From positions 1 to 34,635 of the forward strand of contig JAHHHT010000052.1 in assembly GCA_019359235.1 (NCBI GenBank): a stretch of DNA of 34,635 bases, written 5' to 3'. The stretch is from Oscillatoria princeps RMCB-10 (GTDB taxonomy: Bacteria; Cyanobacteriota; Cyanobacteriia; Cyanobacteriales; Oscillatoriaceae). The notes beneath the pieces are model-generated. The model was given only the letters and a program-made list of their open reading frames with translations, made no database searches and was not told where the DNA came from. Positions 24,910 to 32,400 of the stretch are shown here, in pieces (the stretch's first letter is position 1; each line of letters opens with the position of its first letter). The translations under genes were made by a program, and so were the position numbers.

Positions 24910-25407
24910 TTAGAATTTGTCCGTTTCTGGTGCCGGCATTCCCGCACCGGGCTGATTGAGGAAGAAGTTCTTGGCGGCTTCATTCTGGTAAATGCAACTG
25001 ATCAGGGGCGAGCCCTCCAGAGTGCCGGTGAAGCCAAACGTATTCATGCGATTTTTACAGTCGCGCACTTCTTCCGGTTTGATCAGTCCTCTTTGCTCCA
25101 GAATGGCCCAGTTATTCGTGCGCAGCACGCAGCCCGGTCGCATGCTGGGCTGAGCGACATAGACATTAAACGGATTGAGCGTCATAAAGATGCGGGCGTC
25201 CATAACGACGGCGCTGGCTCCATACTGGATGCACAGTTCAGGATTCGGCGCGCTGCGGTCAATCACTTCGCGGGAGGCGACGTTTTCGGGGCTGAGGTTG
25301 GCTGTGGAGCTAAAGGCAATGCCAATGCCAACGCCCAAAACAAAGGTACCGCCAAACAGTGCCAGGGATGTGTAATTAAAACCGGAATCGCCAGGTTTGC
25401 GTTTCAT
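24910..25407 (-). CDS. DUF3172 family membrane-anchored protein
   Basis: 165 residues. One N-terminal hydrophobic segment (about 14-33, LALFGGTFVLGVGIGIAF) is followed by a conserved domain with LCIQYGASAVVMDARIFMTL, NPFNVYVAQPSMRPGCVLR and a Cys-containing C-terminal part (DCKNRMNTFGF, PLISCIYQN). These match the cyanobacterial DUF3172 family, whose function is unknown to me. A short cytoplasmic N-terminus and an exported or lumenal domain are likely. Three cysteines in the domain could form disulfides. It is divergent from the CHAD gene. Confidence 0.85.
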   Translation of the reverse strand: MKRKPGDSGFNYTSLALFGGTFVLGVGIGIAFSSTANLSPENVASREVIDRSAPNPELCIQYGASAVVMDARIFMTLNPFNVYVAQPSMRPGCVLRTNNWAILEQRGLIKPEEVRDCKNRMNTFGFTGTLEGSPLISCIYQNEAAKNFFLNQPGAGMPAPETDKF

Positions 25408-25760
25408 GGTGGGTCAGTAGGCTCGGTGAGTCTTGGGGGGAGTGAGGATCGGGGTCAGAGAATTGCGATGGCTCTGCTTTGATATTGCAGCATGAGATGG
25501 AAGAGTGAGATGGGACAGTCAGACACGATAAACCCAAGTCTTCTACAAGACGCTATTCAGATCCTGGCGCGTCAGGCGCTTTGACGGCAAGTCATGAATC
25601 CCGCCCGCTCGCCACTCAGGCCAATACCGGTGTCCCAAGAAAATCAGCGGTGCCGCCCTCTTGCTGAAAATAGGAAAGCATGCTATAATGAAGTGTCTTG
25701 CATGGGCCGGAAGATGCCTCTCGATTGCGCCAGAGCTAAGGTTTGGAGCCAGCAGCTGTT
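25408..25760. other. Divergent intergenic region, DUF3172 / CHAD
   Basis: 350 bp without a gene, outside the main repeat families. It should hold both promoters. The plus-strand candidate is annotated separately; no confident minus-strand promoter was found. Confidence 0.5.
25661..25689 (+). promoter_or_regulatory. Candidate promoter of the CHAD gene
   Basis: TTGCTG at 25661-25666 and a perfect TATAAT at 25684-25689 with a 17-nt spacer. The -35 is only partly consensus. The leader to the ATG at 25761 would be about 65 nt. Confidence 0.55.
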
Positions 25761-26789
25761 ATGAAAGAATCTGAAATCCCCAAAGCCGACAGCTTAGGAG
25801 AGTGGGCTTATCTGGCAATTCAGAAACACTTTGAGAAAACTCTCAAGCACGAAGCGGATGTCCTCAAAGACCGAGATCCGGAAGCGCTGCACCAAATGCG
25901 GGTGGGGATGCGCCGGCTGCGCTCGGCGGTGACGGGTTTCGCGCCGGCACTGGACTTGCCAAAAGCAGCCGGCGAGAGCAAAATTGGGAAAATCGCCCGC
26001 CGGCTGGGGGCGCTGCGAGATTTGGACGTGATGCTGGAAGCGCTGGAGAGCCGGTACAAACCCAGTTTACCCCGTGAACAACAGGACGGGCTGGACACGG
26101 CGCTAGAGCGGCTGGCCAAACAGCGGCGTGAGGCTTTCTCACAAGTGCGAGAAACTCTGCACGCCCAACCCTACAAGAAGCTGAAGCAGGCTTTGAAAGA
26201 GTGGCTGAAAAAGCCAGCTTATCAGGAAATCGCTCAGCTCAAGATTCAGGAGGTGCTGCCAGATTTACTGCTCCCGCAAGTGAGCCGGCTGTTTCTGGAG
26301 CCGGGCTGGCTGGTGGGGGTGAAAGTCTTTGAGGCCGAAATTCCGCTGTCTGAGGAGTTGAAGCTGAAAGCTGTTGAGGAAATTTTAGCCTCAAGTGGAC
26401 GGCTTGTGCACAGCCTGCGCAAGCAAGTGAAGCGCGTGCGCTACCAAATGAGCCTGTTTAGTGGACTCTATGGCGCTAGCTATGCGGCTTGTGTGGAAGA
26501 GATGAAGGAGATCCAAGAAGTCTTGGGTGAGATTCAAGACAGTCTGGTTTTAGGAGAGGTGCTGGGGGATGTGCTGGATGAGGAGATTGACAGCGCCCTG
26601 CCGGCTCTGGCCCAACAGCTGGCCCAAACCCGCTGCGAGGCCTGGCAAAAGTGGCAGCCCCTGCAGCAGCGCTATCTGAGTCGAGAAACGCGGCTAGCCT
26701 TCCGCTGTGAATTTCTCCAGCCGCAGGAGGCGTCGGGGAACGGTCAAGTGCCGGCAGTGCCTGAGTCTGCGGATGGGGCAATGAATTAA
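25761..26789 (+). CDS. CHAD domain-containing protein
   Basis: 342 residues from ATG at 25761; a TTG at 25743 is an in-frame alternative, but a GGAG at 25745-25748 favours the ATG. The CHAD signature HQMRVGMRRLRSA begins at H44, and a second copy of the pattern, VHSLRKQVKRVRYQ, lies near 215. The protein is all-helical and rich in Lys/Arg, as expected. CHAD domains bind polyphosphate and are found on polyphosphate granules; no CYTH phosphatase domain is fused here. No phosphate-related neighbour is present, so the polyphosphate role rests on the family alone. Confidence 0.92.
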   Translation: MKESEIPKADSLGEWAYLAIQKHFEKTLKHEADVLKDRDPEALHQMRVGMRRLRSAVTGFAPALDLPKAAGESKIGKIARRLGALRDLDVMLEALESRYKPSLPREQQDGLDTALERLAKQRREAFSQVRETLHAQPYKKLKQALKEWLKKPAYQEIAQLKIQEVLPDLLLPQVSRLFLEPGWLVGVKVFEAEIPLSEELKLKAVEEILASSGRLVHSLRKQVKRVRYQMSLFSGLYGASYAACVEEMKEIQEVLGEIQDSLVLGEVLGDVLDEEIDSALPALAQQLAQTRCEAWQKWQPLQQRYLSRETRLAFRCEFLQPQEASGNGQVPAVPESADGAMN

Positions 26790-26839
26790 AGATGAAAAAT
26801 TAAAAATTTTTAAAGGGTACTTTTTGTGCCTTTTTTTTA

Positions 26840-26939
26840 GGACTTACGCAGAAACCGGGTTTCTGAACCAGAAGTCAAGACTATCAGCCCTCGTTCCAGA
26901 ACCAGAAACCCGGTTTCTTTCATAGTTGTGCGTAAGTCC
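26840..26939. mobile_element. 100-bp MITE-like element with GGACTTACGCA ends
   Basis: Perfect 11-bp terminal inverted repeats, GGACTTACGCA (26840-26850) and TGCGTAAGTCC (26929-26939). Overlapping or just inside them lie AGAAACCGGGTTTCTG and CAGAAACCCGGTTTCT, also inverted. The whole can fold into one long imperfect hairpin. It has no coding capacity and no obvious target duplication. GGACTTACGCA ends are, from general knowledge, widespread in cyanobacterial miniature elements. Confidence 0.7.
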
Positions 26940-27118
26940 CGTTTTTGTGCCGGCGGGGCAATTTTTAAGTCGCTGCGGTTTATAAATAGCCGGTGCGGCG
27001 AGCGAGAGATTGCTGGTGAGCCCATCCGTACCAGTGTTCTGGGGGCTTTCTGGCAGGCAAGCCGGCGATCCTGGTTAAGAGACTGTTTATAAATAATTGT
27101 TAAGGCCGCCAGGGTGTG

Positions 27119-27187
27119 AGAAACCGGGTTTCTTTTCCTGGGTCAAGAGATATGTAATGGCCCACAGCCATAAGAAACCCGGTTTCT
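27119..27187. repeat. Inverted pair of AGAAACC(C/G)GGTTTCT
   Basis: Two 15-bp arms (27119-27133 and 27173-27187), exact reverse complements, separated by 39 bp. They lie about 150 bp upstream of the Crp/Fnr start. Confidence 0.75.
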
Positions 27188-27333
27188 GGCTCCTTCACTT
27201 TTCTTTATGTCTCTAAGGTCTGCCTGGAAAATTTAGTGTGTCGCTAATCTAACGATTACCTGGATTTTACCTGGGCTGTCTAAATTGGAGGCGAGGTTTT
27301 CAAACCAGTGTTTCCTGGCTGGGATTTACAGGC

Positions 27334-27978
27334 ATGGGCCCCACTTCGAGAGCGATTCTAGAAACAGACCCGCAGGACGCCAGCCAAGAGCGTCGCTTGC
27401 ATCACTATTCCAAGGGGGAACCGATTCCCACGAAGCCGCAAGGCGTCTGGCAGGTTTGCAAAGGTCTAGTGCAGCTGAGCACTCTCTATCCGAGTGGTGA
27501 AGAGGGGTTGCTGGGTTGGGTTGGGCCTTCGATGTGCTTTGGCCCGTGGTTAACGTTCTTGCACATTTACCAGGCTAAGGCACTTTCAGATGTATACTTG
27601 ATGTGGTTTTCCCTCGAGGAGATAGAAGCTTCGCCCGAGCTGTCTCACCAGCTTCTGCCGCAACTGAACCGGCGGCTGCGACAAATGGAAGCGCTGTTAG
27701 CGATTTCGGGACTGCGACGGGTGGAGGATCGCTTGCACCAGCTGCTGGTGCTCCTAAAGCAGGAAATTGGCCAGCCGGTGGCGGGAGGAACTCGCCTGAG
27801 CATTCGCCTGACGCACCAGGATGTTGCCAGCGCCATCAGTACCAGCCGGGTTACTGTCACCCGACTCTTCGGACAGTTAAAGCTGCAAGGGCTGATTGCG
27901 ATTGACTCCAAGCGCCACATCATCCTGAAAGATGCCGGTTTTGGGAGTGCGGCTTGCGCTACAGTGCTGCGTGCGTGA
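27334..27978 (+). CDS. Crp/Fnr family transcriptional regulator, NtcA-like DNA-binding domain
   Basis: 214 residues. The N-terminal half (about 20-100) is a shortened, poorly conserved cyclic-nucleotide-binding-like barrel, without the RXXSA-type phosphate cassette of true cAMP binders. A long dimerisation helix follows (about 105-145, LLPQLNRRLRQMEALLAISG). The C-terminal winged helix contains LTHQDVASAISTSRVTVTRL (159-178), closely resembling the recognition helix region of NtcA and relatives. It probably binds a TGTA-N8-TACA-like palindrome, but this is inference from the helix. The neighbouring genes suggest no particular regulon. The ligand is unknown. Confidence 0.9.
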   Translation: MGPTSRAILETDPQDASQERRLHHYSKGEPIPTKPQGVWQVCKGLVQLSTLYPSGEEGLLGWVGPSMCFGPWLTFLHIYQAKALSDVYLMWFSLEEIEASPELSHQLLPQLNRRLRQMEALLAISGLRRVEDRLHQLLVLLKQEIGQPVAGGTRLSIRLTHQDVASAISTSRVTVTRLFGQLKLQGLIAIDSKRHIILKDAGFGSAACATVLRA

Positions 27979-28177
27979 AGCTTTTGGTTCTGAGGAGGCT
28001 GGCACGAAATAAACGGAACATCAAGAAACGGTGGTGAGAAACCCGGTAGGGGCGGAAGGGCCCGCAGAAGGGGGCGGGCACGGGGACCCGCCCCTACCGG
28101 GTTTCTTGTGCGCAGGTTTCTTAAGTTTCTGGCAAATGCCGCCCGGGCAGTAAGGTTAAGATTCGGTTAAGACCAGC
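27979..28177. repeat. Intergenic hairpin repeat between convergent genes
   Basis: A perfect 19-bp inverted repeat (28037-28055 and 28088-28106; arm AGAAACCCGGTAGGGGCGG) combines the AGAAACCCGG and GGTAGGGGCG repeat families in one element. It sits between the convergent Crp/Fnr and GUN4-domain genes and may act as a terminator. Confidence 0.75.
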
Positions 28178-29059
28178 TTAAAATTCGCATAACTCGGCAA
28201 ACTGGGGGAATTCTTTGCCGCGGACAATACCTATTGTAACAGGCAAATGGCCGGCAGGAGGGTTTTCAAAATTCGGTGCCATTCCAGATTTGTATTCCAG
28301 CCTCCTAGTTTGCCAGTTCAGCTCTCTGTCAACAAGCAGAACAAAGCGGTCGCCTTGCAAGCGCCCCCATTCAATTTGGTCGTACATCTTTTGCCAGTTT
28401 TGACCCCGCTCTTTGTAGATGATTTGCTGGGCGCTGAAGCCCAACTTTCCATCACTCGATTCTCGCCAAAGGCTGTCAATCTTTTTGAGTTCGTTGCAAG
28501 GAAAGCTTTCCAGCTCAATGTACTCAATGTACCCTCTCTGCTGGGACTTTTCTCCTGCCTGTTTCAAGAGCAATTCATAGGTTTCTTCGTCAGCATATTT
28601 CCAGTTTTTTAGGTTTAAATAGTCTTGCAATTTGCTATAGTCTAAACCGGCAGGTGCGGGAGTTGCGGGAGAAGGCGTTGCCACACCGGCCTTACTTCCG
28701 GCTACAGGAAGGGGAGATTGTTGCTGAGAGAAAAACTTGAATGAGATGGGTAAAGACATGGTGGCCAGAAAAAGCCATAGAAGGACGGCGAGCTCTAGGT
28801 TTTTCCACCGCCTCCCTCGTTGAGAGTCGCTTCTAAGTGCCGTTTCCGAGTCGCCGCTTTGATTCTCTGTCCAAGAAATTTCTAAACTTTCCGCTCTATC
28901 TTCCCGATTTGTAGAAGCTAGATGAAGGTAAGCTTCTATGGCTTCACGCACTAAATATTCTATAATCTTAATGAGAAAGTGCAGGGCAATCATCACCAGC
29001 ATCAGGCTGAAAATTGCGACCAGCAGGTAAACGAATATTGCATTGGCTGACAAATCCAT
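28178..29059 (-). CDS. Membrane-anchored GUN4-domain protein
   Basis: 293 residues. Two hydrophobic segments, 8-32 and 88-108, flank a charged segment of about 55 residues. A Pro/Ala-rich linker (115-137) leads to a GUN4 domain at about 139-280, recognised by the pattern YSKLQDYLNLKNWKYADEET, FPCNELKKIDSLWRESSDGK and GFSAQQIIYKERG. True GUN4 is soluble and binds porphyrins to stimulate Mg-chelatase. Cyanobacteria encode several extra GUN4-domain proteins joined to other modules, and this is one of those, not the chlorophyll-pathway GUN4. Porphyrin binding cannot be judged from the sequence alone. It is divergent from the large DUF4347 gene. Confidence 0.85.
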   Translation of the reverse strand: MDLSANAIFVYLLVAIFSLMLVMIALHFLIKIIEYLVREAIEAYLHLASTNREDRAESLEISWTENQSGDSETALRSDSQRGRRWKNLELAVLLWLFLATMSLPISFKFFSQQQSPLPVAGSKAGVATPSPATPAPAGLDYSKLQDYLNLKNWKYADEETYELLLKQAGEKSQQRGYIEYIELESFPCNELKKIDSLWRESSDGKLGFSAQQIIYKERGQNWQKMYDQIEWGRLQGDRFVLLVDRELNWQTRRLEYKSGMAPNFENPPAGHLPVTIGIVRGKEFPQFAELCEF

Positions 29060-29491
29060 AATTTTTTTACATGACAGGCAGTACAGGGCAGTTGCTGTTC
29101 CATCCCAATCGTATCAGAGGTTTGCGGACGGCGCTGCCCCAGAGGCTAGCCGGCAGCAACTGTGCGCTGGTGCCGCTTGGCACTGGAAGCCTCTGACATT
29201 TTTGCGGCTGGTTTGACAGCGGGTGCAGCTTGCGGGTGCAGTCGCGCCCCCTGTGCCGATTCACTGACCGATGTCCCACCCCTGACTAAGCCTAATTACT
29301 TATCATTTTTAAGTTTTGTGTCTTTTACGACCATTTCTCTAGTGGAGCCGAATAGAATCGGTGTGATGGCGCTAAGGCAGGGGGATGTCCCATCCAGCAA
29401 TCGGCATCGCGACAGGAATACCGTCGTCCCACATACCTGCCTGAGTCCAGTCAATTCATACATCAGGAAAGATCCGCCTTGGAGGTGGATA
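29060..29491. other. Divergent intergenic region, GUN4-domain / DUF4347 genes
   Basis: 430 bp with no gene and none of the main repeat families. AT-rich sequence at about 29288-29330 is the likeliest promoter area for the rightmost gene, but no well-spaced -35/-10 pair was found. Confidence 0.5.
29481..29487 (+). promoter_or_regulatory. Strong ribosome binding site fixing the start of the rightmost gene
   Basis: GGAGGTG ends 4 nt before the ATG at 29492. It is the clearest Shine-Dalgarno sequence in the window and sets the start of the DUF4347 protein. Confidence 0.85.
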
Positions 29492-32400
29492 ATGGAAAAC
29501 ACTACCGACCCTGCAGTAGGGGCACACCTTGTCGGTGCCCGCAAAGAGAACATCGCCCTTACTGCCAGTTACGCGACAGCCAAAGGTGATTCTGTTGTTA
29601 TCATTGACCCAGCTGTTAAAGACTGGAAGTTCCTCCGCGCCGGTGTGGTAGCTGGAGCCGAGGTGATAGTCCTTGACCCGGTGAGAGACGGCGTAGAACA
29701 GATCGGCGACACACTCAGCCGCAGCCAAGGCATTTCTAGCCTCCACATTATCTCGCACGGCAGTCCTGCAACCCTAAAGCTGGGTTCCGCACAACTAAGC
29801 CACGACACTCTCGGGCACTATGCCAGTCAATTGCAACAGTGGTCAGCGGCTCTCAACCATAATGCCGGCATCCTTATATATGGGTGCGAAGTGGCAGCCG
29901 GGGATATTGGTAAAGCCTTTGTGAGAGAGGTGAGCCGGCTGGCAGGCGTTCCGGTTGCCGCTTCCGCCCGCCGGACAGGCAGTGCGGCATTGGGGGGTGA
30001 CTGGGAATTGGAGGTCACTACTGGGGAGATTGAGGCTTGTTTGGCGTTTGAAAAGCCGGTGATGGAAGCCTACAGCGGCGTTTTTGGCGAACCGCCCAGC
30101 ATCGAATGGATTCAGCAGTTGGGGAGTGCCGGTTGGGACGAATCCAGAGGGGTTGCCGTGGATAGCCAAGGCAATGTATACATTTCGGGAGACACCTATG
30201 GCGCTAGTGACGGCGATTATGGCACCTGGCTAGCCAAGTATGACAGCACCGGCAGCCAGCTGTGGGTGAGGCATGTGGGGAGTGCCAGCAGTGACAACTC
30301 CTGTGGCATTGCCATCGATAGCGCAGCTAATGTCTATATTACGGGAGCCACCTATAGCGAGTTGGGGGGCAGCAGTGCCGGAGGGTGGGATACCTGGATA
30401 GCCAAGTATGATGCCAGCGGCACCCAGCAGTGGGTTAAGCAGCTGGGATCTGCCGGTCAAGACATGCCATCTGGCATTGCCACCGATAGCGCTGGTAATG
30501 TCTGCATTGTGGGCAACACTTGGGGGGCTTTGGCAGGCAGCAATGCCGGTGAGTGTGACGCCTGGGTGGCTAAGTATGACAGTAGCGGCACCGAACTGTG
30601 GTCCGCACAGTTGGGGTCTGTTGATTATGACGACTCCAGGAATGTTGCCACCGATAGCGCTGGCAATGTCTACATCATCGGCTCCACTTTGGGCGCTTTG
30701 GGCGGCAGCAATGCCGGGGATTATGACGCCTGGGCAGCCAAGTATGACAGCAACGGCAACCAGCAGTGGGTGAAGCAGTTGGGGGGTACCGGTTGTGACT
30801 ACTTCTTTGACGTAAAAGCAGTGGACAGCACAGGCCAAGTCTATATTGTGGGAGACACGCTCTCTGACGCCTGGCTCCTCCAATATGATTCTAATGGCAA
30901 CCTCCAGTGGGTGCAGCAGTTCGGGACTCCAATGGATGAGTACGCCGGCGGAGTGACGGTGGATAGCGCCGGCAATCTCTACCTGACGGGAAAAACCGAA
31001 GGCGCTTTGGGCGACAGCAATGCCGGGGGTGGCGATCTCTGGGTTGCCCAGTATGACAGCACCGGAACCGAGCAGTGGGTGAAGCAGTTCGGTACGGCCA
31101 GTACGGAATACTCCTTTGACATAGCAGTCGATAGCGCTCTTCAGGTCTACATTTGCGGATTAACCGAAGGCGATTTGGGAGCCAGCAATGCCGGAGAGCA
31201 TGATGCTTGGGTTGCTAAACTCGGCTCAAACACTCAACCCTTACAGATATACACCCAGTCCTTAGAACCCGGTGAGTATTCCGCTTACGATGTTTACGGG
31301 CCCTATACAGGTCTTTATCGCGAAGATGGTTCCGCCATAGGCTCTCTCGACGATGAAGCAGTATTCGGGCGGCCTGACCGCGACGAAGGTGACTTGCTGT
31401 GGTTCACCTCGGGTTCGATGACCTGGAATTATTCCCTCAATATTCCAACCCAATCCACAATTAAGTCATTCAGCTACACCGCAGAGGTGAGTTCTGAATA
31501 TCCCGGGTCAAATTTGAACTGGCCTTCAACCCTCAACGTTAATTTTAATGGGGTAAATGCAGGCTCTTGGACAATGCCAGGAGATCCGGGCGACGGATTG
31601 GGATACCAAGAAAATCACCTTTGGGATGGAGCTTCTCAATATGGGTGGCTGACGACTTGGACAGTTGACGAAACCGGCACTTATCTGGAATATAAATTCA
31701 GGACCGGCGACAGCCCTAAGGTAAAAATTTCGGAGGTGACGATTGACGAACTTGGAATAGTTCCGGGGGAAGATGTCAGCGTTACTTTGTCAATTCCCTA
31801 TAGCGAAGAGGGATTTGGATTAAATCTCTACGGCGATACCTGGGGGGACTGGGACTCTGACCCAACTATCACGATTGCATACGATGCCCCAGACAACACC
31901 GCACCGGCTCTTGAAATCAACACCGGCTTAATCCTGGATGAAGCGGGAACTGCTGCGATTACCCCATCCCTGCTAATGGTTGCGGATGCTGACGGGGATG
32001 CGATTACCCACACCGTGACCGCACTGCCTGCTAATGGCACTCTGAAGCTGAACAATACCGCCCTTGCCGTTAACGACACGTTCACCCAAGCGGACATCAA
32101 TAATGGCAATCTCACCTACACTCACAATGGCAGTGAAACTGCCAGCGACGGTTTCAGCTTTACTGCTACTGACGGTTTTGGCGGCAATATCAGCAGCACC
32201 GATTTCGCCATTACTGTCAATCCCATTAACGACGCGCCGACAGTTGCCAATCCCATCTTGAATCAGATGGCAATTGCAGACACAGCCTTTAACTTCCAGT
32301 TGGATGTCGGCACGTTCGCTGATGTTGACAGCGGTGACAGTTTGAGCTATAATGCCACACTGTTATCAGGCTCTCAGCTTCCGGCTTGGCTGAGTTTCGA

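Larger units (their letters stand above)
26790..27333. other. 540-bp intergenic region with a MITE-like element and inverted repeats
   Basis: No gene is seen. It contains the 100-bp element at 26840-26939 and a pair of AGAAACC(C/G)GGTTTCT repeats at 27119-27133 and 27173-27187. Between 27190 and 27330 lies AT-rich sequence that should include the promoter of the Crp/Fnr gene; no clear promoter could be assigned. Confidence 0.6.

Noticed and set aside
29569-30883. Several minus-strand open frames of 79-217 codons
   Set aside because: They are antisense to the DUF4347 and SBBP regions of the rightmost gene and mirror its repeat structure.
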